Below, one piece after another: positions 34,155 to 42,401 of a DNA stretch of 60,570 bases (the first letter of the stretch is position 1; every line of letters begins with the position of its first letter). The stretch lies in assembly GCA_000435075.1 (NCBI GenBank), contig FR890602.1, positions 1-60,570 of the forward strand, read 5' to 3'. The stretch is from Bacteroides sp. CAG:770. Lineage in GTDB: Bacteria > Bacteroidota > Bacteroidia > Bacteroidales > UBA932. A program made the translations under genes and the position numbers. The notes beneath the pieces are model-generated. The model worked only from the letters and a program-made list of their open reading frames with translations. It was not told the DNA's origin and did not search any database.

Positions 34155-35468
34155 ATGTTACCAGTTTCAGAAAATGTTTTGCAGGATGTCCTGAAAAAAT
34201 TGGATATCTCTGATATAAATAATGCTACGATAAGACAATGTGTCAATGTTGCCCATGAACTTGAGCATATTTCGGGCGAGAAGTTCGTTCATCTCGAGTT
34301 CGGTATTCCTGGAATTGCCGCCTGTCAGATAGGTGTCGATGCCCAGAAGAAGGCTCTTGACTCAGGCTATGCCTCGGTTTATCCTCCTGCCTGCGGAATC
34401 CAGGAACTGAAGGATAACGGAGCCCGCTTCGTGAAGGCGTTCACCGGCATTGACATAAACCCTGAGGGAATTGTTCCGACGACCGGGTCAATGCAAGGAT
34501 GCTACAACCTGCTTTTGGAGTGCTCTCAGCTGAATCCTGACAAGGATACTGTCGTATATCTGAATCCTGGTTTTCCGTCACATTATGTCCAGGCCAAGGT
34601 CATCGGTCTCAAGACCCGCATGTTCGACATCTATGACTGCAGGGGAGAGTTGCTCCGAGACAAATTGGAGTCGTTGTTCTCGGACGGCAAGGTTTGCGCG
34701 ATAGTATATTCGAACCCCAACAACCCGTCATGGGTATGTCTGACCGAAGCGGAGCTCAAGATTCTCGGTGAGATGTGTACAAAGTATGACGTCATAGCGC
34801 TTGAGGATATGGCATATATGTGCATGGATTTCCGTAAGGACCGCTCGGTGCCGTTTGCCGCACCTTACCAACCGTCAGTTGCCAACTATACCGACAACTG
34901 GGTGATGATGATTTCCGCATCCAAGATTTTCAGTTATGCAGGAGAACGTATCGCCATGGTTGCCATTTCAGACAAGCTGTATGCCAGGGAATATCCGCAG
35001 CTTCGTGCAAGATACGGTATCGGACACTTCGGTGACAACTTCTCTCTGACATTCATCTATGTGAATTCGTCAGGAACATCACATACCGCACAGTGCGCCT
35101 TTGCAGCAATGCTCGGTGCTGCAGCTGACGGAATGTATGATTTTGTCGATAACATGAGAGAGTACGCCCACCGTGCAGCCAGGGTGAAGGATGCATTCCG
35201 TGCCAACGGATTCCATCTTGTCTATGACAAGGACCTGGATGAGGAAGTCAGCGACGGTTTCTTCTTCACGGTAGGCTATCCAGGAAAAACAGGCAGTGAA
35301 CTGCTTCTTGGCCTTCTCCGCTGCGGAGTATGCGCGATAACATTGACTTCGACGAGAAGCACAAGGGAGGGAATCCGCGTGTGCGTATCGCTGATGAAGT
35401 CGGAAGATGATTTTGTCCGCCTTGAGCGCGGATTGGAAAGATTCCGTGAGCTTTACGGGACAGCCTGA
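34155..35468 (+). CDS. PLP-dependent aminotransferase, class I/II
   Basis: Fold-type I aminotransferase of 437 residues. It shows 'SNPNNPSWVCLTEAELK', the PLP-contacting Asp in 'IALEDMAYMCMD', and the Schiff-base lysine in 'MISASKIFSYAGER'. The C-terminal small domain ends in a typical mixed alpha/beta pattern. Its place directly after iorAB suggests it makes the aryl-pyruvate substrates by deaminating aromatic amino acids. That is inferred from context, since substrate specificity is not visible in the sequence. Confidence 0.88.
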   Translation: MLPVSENVLQDVLKKLDISDINNATIRQCVNVAHELEHISGEKFVHLEFGIPGIAACQIGVDAQKKALDSGYASVYPPACGIQELKDNGARFVKAFTGIDINPEGIVPTTGSMQGCYNLLLECSQLNPDKDTVVYLNPGFPSHYVQAKVIGLKTRMFDIYDCRGELLRDKLESLFSDGKVCAIVYSNPNNPSWVCLTEAELKILGEMCTKYDVIALEDMAYMCMDFRKDRSVPFAAPYQPSVANYTDNWVMMISASKIFSYAGERIAMVAISDKLYAREYPQLRARYGIGHFGDNFSLTFIYVNSSGTSHTAQCAFAAMLGAAADGMYDFVDNMREYAHRAARVKDAFRANGFHLVYDKDLDEEVSDGFFFTVGYPGKTGSELLLGLLRCGVCAITLTSTRSTREGIRVCVSLMKSEDDFVRLERGLERFRELYGTA

Positions 35469-35552
35469 CATGAAGCCCTGCCTGTCAGGGGATAAGGTCA
35501 ATGTCAATACGGAATCCTTTCGAGATTTTTTCACAAAAAATTTTTAGAAAGT

Positions 35553-36860
35553 ATGAAATATGTAAGTGCTGACGAGGCGATGAAACTCGTCAACTCAGGT
35601 GACTCGGTTTATTTCCAGGGAAGTACCGCGGTTCCTATTATATTGCAGGAGGCTTTGGCTCGTCGTGCAGATGAGTTGCGCGATGTCAAGATCGTGTCCG
35701 GCTTCAATGTCACCAAGGGCGTTGCCCCGTTCTGCCGTCCGGAATTCAAGGATTCATTCATAGTGAACTCCGTGTTCCTCTGTGCAGACCAGCGCAAATA
35801 CGTGGCTGACGGATACGGCAGCCTGGTGCCGGGTTTCCTCGGTGAAATTCCGGGGCTTTTCCGCCGCAGGGAAATTCCTATTGATGTTGCATGTATAAAT
35901 TGCTCGCTGCCGGACGAGAACGGCTACTGCAGTTATAACATTTCTGCAGACCTTGCCAAATCCGCCGTTGAGGCTGCCAAAGTAGTTATCGCACAGATAA
36001 ACAAGAGCATTCCGTATCTTTACGGCTCGGCCATGATCCATGTGTCCGAAATTGACGCGGCTGTAGAATGTGACGATCCTCCGGTGGATATGCAGTTCGG
36101 TGCTCCTACGCCTATAGAAGCGGCTATCGGATCATATATCGCACAGGAGATTCCTGACGGGGCTACTCTTCAGATTGGCGTCGGCGGTATTCCTAATGCC
36201 ATTCTCAATGGCCTGAAGGACCACAAGCATCTCGGATTGCACACTGAGGCCATGACCGACGGAGTATTCAGACTCATGCAGTCAGGTGTCATTGACAACT
36301 CCTGCAAGAAGGTGGAGACTGGTCGCAGCGTGGCTTGTCTCGCTCTCGGTTCCCGTCACATGTACGAATATCTGGACCACAACAAGGATGCCTGGTTCCG
36401 TGACGTGAGCTGGACCAATGATCCTCAGAGAATCCGCCAGAACCCTAAGGCTATGGCTGTCAATTCCGCTATCGAGGTCGATATTACCGGACAGGTATGT
36501 GCTGACAGTATCGGAGATATGATTTTCTCAAGTGTCGGAGGACAGCATGACTTCATGTACGGAGCTGCTCTTTCTGAGGGCGGCAAGACATTTATCGCTC
36601 TGCCTGCAAGGACAATGAAGGGCAAGTCCAAGATTGTAGCCCACCTTGCTCCAGGTGCCGGCGTGGTAACTACCCGTTTCCAGACACAGTACGTCGTTAC
36701 TGAATACGGCTGTGTCTATCTGAGAAACAAGAACCTCGTCGAGCGTGCCAAGGCTTTGATTTCCATCGCACATCCTGATGACAGGGAGGAACTCGAGCGC
36801 GCAGCAGCCGAAAGATTCGGCTATATGTGGTATAGGCTTTCCGGTCTCTCTGATCTGTAG
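35553..36860 (+). CDS. Acetyl-CoA hydrolase/CoA-transferase family protein
   Basis: CoA-transferase of 435 residues. The N-terminal half has 'VYFQGSTAVPIILQEAL'; the C-terminal half has 'IGVGGIPNAILNGL' and 'LGLHTEAMTDGV' with the catalytic Glu, then 'FQTQYVVTEYGCVYL' and 'ALISIAHPDDREEL'. These are features of the AcetylCoA_hydro family, which includes butyryl-CoA:acetate and succinyl-CoA:acetate transferases. Behind iorAB it could move CoA from aryl-acetyl-CoA to acetate and release the aryl-acetate. That role is inferred. A bidirectional terminator follows. Confidence 0.88.
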   Translation: MKYVSADEAMKLVNSGDSVYFQGSTAVPIILQEALARRADELRDVKIVSGFNVTKGVAPFCRPEFKDSFIVNSVFLCADQRKYVADGYGSLVPGFLGEIPGLFRRREIPIDVACINCSLPDENGYCSYNISADLAKSAVEAAKVVIAQINKSIPYLYGSAMIHVSEIDAAVECDDPPVDMQFGAPTPIEAAIGSYIAQEIPDGATLQIGVGGIPNAILNGLKDHKHLGLHTEAMTDGVFRLMQSGVIDNSCKKVETGRSVACLALGSRHMYEYLDHNKDAWFRDVSWTNDPQRIRQNPKAMAVNSAIEVDITGQVCADSIGDMIFSSVGGQHDFMYGAALSEGGKTFIALPARTMKGKSKIVAHLAPGAGVVTTRFQTQYVVTEYGCVYLRNKNLVERAKALISIAHPDDREELERAAAERFGYMWYRLSGLSDL

Positions 36861-36880
36861 TCTGCTACTGGAAACAATAT

Positions 36881-36916
36881 GAAACAGCGGTTCCGGAATC
36901 CCGGAGCCGCTGTTTC
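36881..36916. terminator. Bidirectional terminator between CoA-transferase and fabZ
   Basis: A 16-bp stem (36881-36896 with 36901-36916; one G-T pair) closed by a tetraloop lies between two convergent genes. T-rich tracts follow on both sides but are not long. Position and stability make a two-way terminator likely. Confidence 0.75.
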
Positions 36917-36963
36917 GGTTTGTCCAATCTGCAGGACAACCTGCTGTGCTGCAGATATATATG

Positions 36964-37383
36964 TTACTCTTTCGGAATCAGAGCGAAAGTCAGTTCACCC
37001 TTGCAGCAGAGTTTTCCGGCTACCTCGAGTTTTGCTGAGCAGAAATAGAGGGAACCCCTCTTCTCGTTCAGCTTTGCAGTAATCTCGCAGACGTCGCCAG
37101 GCTTTACAGGGTTCTTGAAACGGACCTTGTCGAGTCCTGCGTAGAGTGTGAGATGTCCCGGGATGTCTTCTTTTACAAGAATTGCACAGCTCTGGGCCAT
37201 AATCTCGCACTGGATTACTCCAGGAACGATAGGGTTGCCAGGGAAATGTCCCCTTGTAAAGAATTCATCTTCCTTGATGGTATATTTGCAATGTGCAATA
37301 CCATTCTCATCTATCTCGGCCTCATCCACCAGAAGCATCGGCTCTCTGTGAGGGAGGAACTGTTTGATATCTTTCTTGTTCAT
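36964..37383 (-). CDS. fabZ: 3-hydroxyacyl-ACP dehydratase FabZ
   Basis: Hot-dog-fold dehydratase of 139 residues that removes water from 3-hydroxyacyl-ACP during fatty acid elongation. It contains 'FLPHREPMLLVDE', the catalytic His in 'TRGHFPGNPIVPGV' and the catalytic Glu in 'CEIMAQSCAIL', as in FabZ. Normal length, and a stand-alone protein rather than the LpxC-FabZ fusion seen in many Bacteroidota. Last gene of the fabH-fabK-fabF-fabZ cluster, 32 bp after fabF. Confidence 0.9.
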   Translation of the reverse strand: MNKKDIKQFLPHREPMLLVDEAEIDENGIAHCKYTIKEDEFFTRGHFPGNPIVPGVIQCEIMAQSCAILVKEDIPGHLTLYAGLDKVRFKNPVKPGDVCEITAKLNEKRGSLYFCSAKLEVAGKLCCKGELTFALIPKE

Positions 37384-37415
37384 ATATGTTCGGGTTTTAG
37401 TACGTTCGTTTTGGT

Positions 37416-38675
37416 TTAGTCCTCGTATTTGCGGAATGCTACGCAGGCATTGTGTCCGCCGAATCCGAGTGAATCGGAAATACCGATTGTAAGATCAGTC
37501 TTGACTGCGGTGTTAGGTGTGTAGTCGAGATCGCATTCAGGATCCGGAGTGTCAAGGTTGATGGTAGGAGGGATGAGGCTGTTGTTGAGTGCAAGAATTG
37601 TAGCGATAGCCTCAGCTGCTCCGGCAGCACCGAACATATGTCCGGTCATACACTTGATGGAGCTGATATGAGCCTTGTAAGCGTAGTCGCCGAGTGCAAG
37701 CTTGTAAGCCTTGGTCTCTGCCACGTCGTTCAGTCTGGTACCTGTTCCGTGTGCATTGATATACATCTTGTCAGTTTCCTTGTTGAAACCTGCCTCCTCG
37801 AGTGCGAGTTCGATACACTTTGCCTGGGTCGTTCCTTCCGGCCTAGGTGCAGTTGCGTGGTAAGCGTCACAGGTGTTGCCGTAACCTACAATCTCGGCAA
37901 TGATCTTGGCACCGCGTGCTTTTGCGTGCTCGAGTTCCTCGAGGACGAGAATACCTGCTCCGTCACCCATTACGAAACCGGCACGGTTTGCATTGAATGG
38001 AAGAGATGCGTATTTCGGATTCTCTGCACGGGAGAGTGCTTTTGCATTGGCAAAACCGGCGATTCCGAGAGGAATTGTCGCATTTTCGCAGCCTCCGGCG
38101 ATGATTGCGTCAGCATAGCCGTTGCGGATTGCGCGGAATGCCTCACCGATATTGTTTGTAGAGGTAGCGCATGCTGTTACAACGTCGATGCAAGGGCCCT
38201 GTGCATGATGCTTGATTGCAATATGTCCTGCCGCGATATTCGAAATCATGGTAGGGATGAAGAGAGGAGAAATCCACTGGCCTGAAGGGTCCTCGATCAT
38301 CTTTGCAGTCTCGCGGTACTGGATTTCGAATCCGCCGATGCCGGAACCTACATATACACCGAGTCTGAACGGGTCGATATTCTGTCCTTCGCCTTCAGAA
38401 ACAAGACCGGCCTGCTGCATGGCTTCGTATGCCGCAGCCACACCATACTGTGTGAAGAGATCCTGTTTTCTGCTGAAAGCCTTGTCCATTCCGTATTCTT
38501 CCGGATGGAAATCCTTGACTTTTCCTGCGATTCTAACCGGGAGGTTGTCGGTAGGGAAGTCCTTAATATAGTCGATACCGCAAACGCCGTTGATAAGACT
38601 ATTCCAGAATGTCTTTACATCATTTCCGACTGGAGAAATGACACCCATACCTGTTATTACTACTCTTTTTGTCAT
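37416..38675 (-). CDS. fabF: 3-oxoacyl-ACP synthase II, FabF
   Basis: Condensing enzyme of 419 residues for chain elongation. The start at 38675 (MTKRVVITGMGVISPVG) is the family N-terminus; the open frame extends to 38705 without similarity. The Cys-His-His triad is visible: 'VVTACATSTNN', 'NAHGTGTRLND' and 'MTGHMFGAAGA'. The 112-bp gap to fabK contains a 6-bp hairpin (38764-38778) but no clear promoter. Confidence 0.95.
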   Translation of the reverse strand: MTKRVVITGMGVISPVGNDVKTFWNSLINGVCGIDYIKDFPTDNLPVRIAGKVKDFHPEEYGMDKAFSRKQDLFTQYGVAAAYEAMQQAGLVSEGEGQNIDPFRLGVYVGSGIGGFEIQYRETAKMIEDPSGQWISPLFIPTMISNIAAGHIAIKHHAQGPCIDVVTACATSTNNIGEAFRAIRNGYADAIIAGGCENATIPLGIAGFANAKALSRAENPKYASLPFNANRAGFVMGDGAGILVLEELEHAKARGAKIIAEIVGYGNTCDAYHATAPRPEGTTQAKCIELALEEAGFNKETDKMYINAHGTGTRLNDVAETKAYKLALGDYAYKAHISSIKCMTGHMFGAAGAAEAIATILALNNSLIPPTINLDTPDPECDLDYTPNTAVKTDLTIGISDSLGFGGHNACVAFRKYED

Positions 38676-38787
38676 ATTGTATTCTGTTCTCTGCAAGCTT
38701 TCCAAGCTCTTGCATTGATATTATTACTGGTGCCTGGCCACCGCTTACATTTGTGTCCAATCCTCCGCAAGCTGCGGAATTGAACTA

Positions 38788-39732
38788 TTATATAATAAGT
38801 GATGGTGCGTTTTTGAGCAACTTCTCAGCTCCACCCATGATATCTTCCACGATATCTTTTGCACTTTCTCTCTTGTGGATCATGCCGGCAACCTCACCTG
38901 CAAGATAGCTGCCCATGTTGTCACCCTCGAATACGGCCTTACGCATTGCACCCTTTCCGAAGTCGAGGACTTCCTCCTTAGGGACTGCAGGGTCATACTC
39001 CATCTTGAAGAACTTCTTGGAGAACGGAGTCTTGAGGCAGCGCACTGCATCGCCGAGAGACTTTCCTGTTACGATTGTGCTGACATCTGAAGCCTTGATG
39101 AGCTTCTCCTTATAGTTGTCGTGTACGATGCACTCGTCAGCGATAAGGAACCTGGTTCCCACCTGAACACCTACAGCGCCGAGCATGAAGGCTGCAGCTG
39201 CGCCTCTTCCGTCGAAGATACCGCCGGCTGCCATTACAGGAATGTCCAGAGCGTCAATAATCTGAGGCACGAGAGCCATAGTATGGTTGTCACCCACGTG
39301 ACCGCCTGATTCTGCACCTTCTGCAACTACGGCAGTAGCGCCGAGTTCCTGCATTTTCAATGCATAGGCAACGGATGCGACTACAGGGATGACCTTGATT
39401 CCTGCGGCTTTCCATTTTTCCATGTAGGCAGCAGGAGAACCTGCACCTGTGGTGAGGATTTTCACGCCTTCTTCGATTACCATATCAGCAACCTCAGCAG
39501 CATTCGGAGCTGCAAGCATGATGTTTACGCCGAAAGGTTTGTCGGTAAGTTCACGACATTTCCTGATTTCAGCCCTGACAGCCTCTGTTCCGTAATTGAT
39601 TGAAGAAATGAGGCCGAGGCCACCGGCATTTGAAACTGCAGCAGCAAGTTTTGCATCTGCAATCCAAGCCATACCTCCCTGGAATAAAGGATACTTGATT
39701 CCGAGGATATCGCAAATAGGACTTTTAATCAT
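38788..39732 (-). CDS. fabK: Enoyl-ACP reductase II, FabK
   Basis: FMN-dependent enoyl-ACP reductase of 314 residues, related to nitronate monooxygenases. It begins 'ICDILGIKYPLFQGGMAWI' and carries 'SNAGGLGLISS', 'EGAESGGHVGDN' with the catalytic His, and 'AAGGIFDGRGAAAAFMLGA' for FMN phosphate binding. FabK replaces FabI in many anaerobes and is insensitive to triclosan. The fab-cluster setting favours FabK over nitronate monooxygenase. It follows fabH after 38 bp. Confidence 0.92.
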   Translation of the reverse strand: MIKSPICDILGIKYPLFQGGMAWIADAKLAAAVSNAGGLGLISSINYGTEAVRAEIRKCRELTDKPFGVNIMLAAPNAAEVADMVIEEGVKILTTGAGSPAAYMEKWKAAGIKVIPVVASVAYALKMQELGATAVVAEGAESGGHVGDNHTMALVPQIIDALDIPVMAAGGIFDGRGAAAAFMLGAVGVQVGTRFLIADECIVHDNYKEKLIKASDVSTIVTGKSLGDAVRCLKTPFSKKFFKMEYDPAVPKEEVLDFGKGAMRKAVFEGDNMGSYLAGEVAGMIHKRESAKDIVEDIMGGAEKLLKNAPSLII

Positions 39733-39770
39733 ATCAATATAATATTATCAATCTGCAAATATAATAAATT

Positions 39771-40718
39771 TTACCATTCCAGTACAGCGACTCCGGACAA
39801 CAGTCCGGCACCAAACGCACTGAAGACCAGAATATCACCCTTTTTGAACATGCCCTTACGGTTGCACTCGTCCAGAAGAATCGCACACGATGCTGAAGAC
39901 GAGTTTCCGTGGTCGGAAATGTTTGCCGGGAACTTCTCTTCCGGCTCCTGGAGATAATATTTGATCGCGTCAATGATTCTCTGGTTTGCCTGGTGTACCA
40001 GATAGAAATCCACCTGTTCCTTAGTCATGTTGAGTTCTTTCAGAAGCGATTCGACATCAGTCGTGGATGCATTGACAGCGAACTTGAACACTTCTTTTCC
40101 CTTCATCTGGAGCGGCACGTCGATTTCTCCCTTTGTGATGTACGGTGTCGGCTCAAGACGGCGCTTCTCCCAAATCTTGTCCGGTGAAGGCAGAGAATGA
40201 AGCTGGATTCCCTTGACGTTGTCACCCTCTGTGAACACTGCAGCGCCGGCTCCGTCCCCGAACAGGACGCAAGTGGACCTGTCTTTCCAGTCCGTCATCC
40301 TTGTCGGCTCCTCCGCACAGACAATCAGCACATTCTTTGCCTTCCCGGCGAGGAAGCGGCACTCCGCGATATCCATCGCATATATGAAGCCCGGGCATGC
40401 GCAGTTTATGTCAATGCAAGGACAGGTCAATCCTATCTTTGAAGATATAATGCAGCTCAATCCTGGAGTTATGTATTCGTTGATAACGTTCGAACAGATG
40501 AAATAGTCAATGTCGGATGGCTTCAGCCCTGACATTTCCAGAGCATTCAACGCAGCCTGTGCTCCCAGGTCTTCCAGGTTTTCATCACTGATGACATGTC
40601 GGGTCCTGATTCCGGTGCGAGGTACGATCCATTCGTCACTTGTGTCCAGAAATTCAGAAAGCATGTCGTTCGTGACAACCTTCTTCGGTAGGGCACTTCC
40701 GGTTCCTATTAGTCTCAT
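39771..40718 (-). CDS. fabH: 3-oxoacyl-ACP synthase III, FabH
   Basis: Initiating condensing enzyme of 315 residues that joins acetyl-CoA to malonyl-ACP. The Cys-His-Asn triad lies in 'DINCACPGFIYAMD', 'YLVHQANQRI' and 'SDHGNSSSAS'. The start at 40718 (MRLIGTGSALPKK) matches the family. First gene of the cluster. A TATATTTG promoter element lies 75-82 bp upstream, with a 14-bp palindrome next to it, and the leader has a small hairpin (ggagca/tgctcc at 40761-40777). Confidence 0.95.
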   Translation of the reverse strand: MRLIGTGSALPKKVVTNDMLSEFLDTSDEWIVPRTGIRTRHVISDENLEDLGAQAALNALEMSGLKPSDIDYFICSNVINEYITPGLSCIISSKIGLTCPCIDINCACPGFIYAMDIAECRFLAGKAKNVLIVCAEEPTRMTDWKDRSTCVLFGDGAGAAVFTEGDNVKGIQLHSLPSPDKIWEKRRLEPTPYITKGEIDVPLQMKGKEVFKFAVNASTTDVESLLKELNMTKEQVDFYLVHQANQRIIDAIKYYLQEPEEKFPANISDHGNSSSASCAILLDECNRKGMFKKGDILVFSAFGAGLLSGVAVLEW

Positions 40719-40792
40719 AAAAAAATACTTTTTCGGTTTAGATTTTACGTCTTGTACTTGGGAGCATCGTCTGCTCCGGTGCTTTCTTATAG

Positions 40793-40816
40793 CAAATATA
40801 GTCCCATTAAAATGGG
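40793..40816 (-). promoter_or_regulatory. fabH promoter with overlapping palindrome
   Basis: Minus-strand TATATTTG (40793-40800) matches the -7 consensus. A perfect inverted repeat cccatt-aa-aatggg (40803-40816) lies directly upstream, between the -7 and -33 positions, where a repressor would block RNA polymerase. No regulator gene for it is obvious. Confidence 0.5.
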
Positions 40817-40904
40817 TGTTAAAAAGAATGTGGCGAAATGCGCCTGAAGAACGCCGATATTTGGTGAGATTGCTCTATAAGTGGCGAAATTCGTAAATAA
40901 TACG

Positions 40905-40912
40905 TATATTTG
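40905..40912 (+). promoter_or_regulatory. -7 promoter element for membrane LytTR gene
   Basis: TATATTTG lies 20 bp before the ATG at 40933, giving a short leader of about 13-15 nt. No clear TTTG is visible at -33. Confidence 0.5.
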
Positions 40913-40932
40913 TCAGATTAAAAATCGAGAAT

Positions 40933-41823
40933 ATGTCAGATAAATATAAGTTGCCAAATTATTTCAGACAGAAGTACCAATTGATTGCAACTGTCACATT
41001 TACAGCGTTTTTCTCATTGGTGTTCATGCTTGTCAGCATCCCTTTCTCCCACAATGCGTGGTTTGAACTCGGTGCTTCCGAAGCTTTCGGCTATACTGCG
41101 GCGTTTTTTATAATAGGCCTCCTCGTAATCATCCTCAGTAAGCGTATCATGTACGCGACAAGACTCCATGACATGAGCTATTCACAGTATGTCCTCTGGA
41201 ATGTTGCGGAAGTTGTCATGATATGCATTCTTTATACGTCTTTTTCATTGAAGGGAGACAGTCTGGGAATTATCGAACTGCATGAAAGGTCAGTTACGCA
41301 CATTTTCCTGAAATCTTTCCTCTATGCCTTCGTGTCATTGATCATTCCTTATATTATCGCGGGAATGTACTTCGCCATCATTGACAAGAACAACACCATC
41401 CGCCTGATGAACTATTCCAATGTGGTTTCTGACGAGCCGATTTCTCCGAGAGACGAGAAGAAGATAACCTTGTTCGACAACAGCGGCGTGCTGAAGATGT
41501 CCGTGAGCCTCTCAAGCCTGTATTACATTGAGTCTGACGACAATTACATAATAGTCTGGTACGAAGACAGCAACAAGGACCTGAAGAAATACATGTTGCG
41601 TTGCAGGCTGAAGACCGTGGAAGAGAGTTTCAAGGGCAGCAGTCTTGTCCGTTGCCACAGGCAGTATGTCGTCAATATGGACAAAGTCAAAGTGCTCCGC
41701 AAGGAAAAGGACGGTTATCAATTGAATCTCGAAAATGATGCGATTCCGCCGATTTCCATTACGAAGACATACGCCGAAAATGTCCTCGCATATCTGAAGG
41801 ACATTCCGTTGAAAACTCAGTAG
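40933..41823 (+). CDS. Membrane-anchored LytTR transcriptional regulator
   Basis: Protein of 296 residues with no receiver domain. About four membrane helices (around 15-40, 48-68, 88-110 and 120-148) precede a C-terminal LytTR DNA-binding domain (about 185-290). That domain contains 'LYYIESDDNYIIVWY' and 'LVRCHRQYVVNMDKV'. It may work as a one-component regulator that senses a membrane signal while bound to DNA, as proposed for other membrane LytTR proteins in Bacteroidota. No kinase partner is adjacent. It is convergent with the DUF4293 gene. Confidence 0.88.
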   Translation: MSDKYKLPNYFRQKYQLIATVTFTAFFSLVFMLVSIPFSHNAWFELGASEAFGYTAAFFIIGLLVIILSKRIMYATRLHDMSYSQYVLWNVAEVVMICILYTSFSLKGDSLGIIELHERSVTHIFLKSFLYAFVSLIIPYIIAGMYFAIIDKNNTIRLMNYSNVVSDEPISPRDEKKITLFDNSGVLKMSVSLSSLYYIESDDNYIIVWYEDSNKDLKKYMLRCRLKTVEESFKGSSLVRCHRQYVVNMDKVKVLRKEKDGYQLNLENDAIPPISITKTYAENVLAYLKDIPLKTQ

Positions 41824-41835
41824 TAATAGTAAATC

Positions 41836-42297
41836 TTATTTCCTGTGCTTGCGGTTTTTCCTGTCTGTCCTGAGGCGGTAGGTGCTTTCCACGAGGAGTT
41901 CGTCCGCGAGAATGCCCCTTGCTGCCATGCAGTCGAGAATGACGGAAACGAGAGGGAAAATTGCATTGACCTTATAAATGAGTCTTGTTCCTTCCGCGCC
42001 GGCGTGGAGATTCACGAAGAACTCGACGGCGAGCCAGATCTGGAAACCGAGAGTCACGAGAGCCGCGAATACGGCAGTCCTGTACTGGAACACCCTGATT
42101 TTGTATGTCGTCAATGCCAGAATGTTGAGTATCAATATGATAATCAAGAGGATGGCGTAAGGAATATATGTAAGGTATTTGAATGTCTCAAGTACCTCGC
42201 CGTCAGGTCCGGGAACATAAGCCTTTACGCTGAACAGCATTACCGCCATCAGAATTGTAGAAATTGCAAGATATAATGTCTGTATTCTCTGCCACAT
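41836..42297 (-). CDS. DUF4293-family membrane protein
   Basis: Small membrane protein of 153 residues starting MWQRIQTLYLAIS, the characteristic N-terminus of DUF4293. Four helices are predicted (about 7-25, 42-64, 72-92 and 110-128), followed by a basic tail (RLRTDRKNRKHRK). The family is nearly confined to Bacteroidota and has no known function. It is divergent from the AI-2E-type permease, and the two promoters lie close together. Confidence 0.85.
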   Translation of the reverse strand: MWQRIQTLYLAISTILMAVMLFSVKAYVPGPDGEVLETFKYLTYIPYAILLIIILILNILALTTYKIRVFQYRTAVFAALVTLGFQIWLAVEFFVNLHAGAEGTRLIYKVNAIFPLVSVILDCMAARGILADELLVESTYRLRTDRKNRKHRK

Positions 42298-42325
42298 AAT
42301 TGTTTCAATTTTTGTTTAACGGCTG

Positions 42326-42362
42326 CAAATATAGGAAATACGACTCTAAAAAACTAACTTTG
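42326..42362. promoter_or_regulatory. Divergent -7 elements for DUF4293 and AI-2E genes
   Basis: Minus-strand TATATTTG (42326-42333) lies 29 bp before the DUF4293 start. Plus-strand TAACTTTG (42355-42362) lies 39 bp before the ATG at 42402. No good -33 elements are visible for either. Confidence 0.5.
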
Positions 42363-42401
42363 ACAGATTCTATGTCGGTTATTGGATATTGAAAATCAGT
42401 T

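Noticed and set aside
35464..35489. Small inverted repeat cctgaca/tgtcagg after the aminotransferase
   Set aside because: The 7-bp stem has a 12-nt loop and no T-run, and the downstream CoA-transferase is probably in the same transcript; too weak to call a terminator.
37638..38285. 215-residue plus-strand ORF opposite fabF
   Set aside because: Antisense shadow of fabF, whose catalytic triad is intact; cysteine-rich translation without motif.
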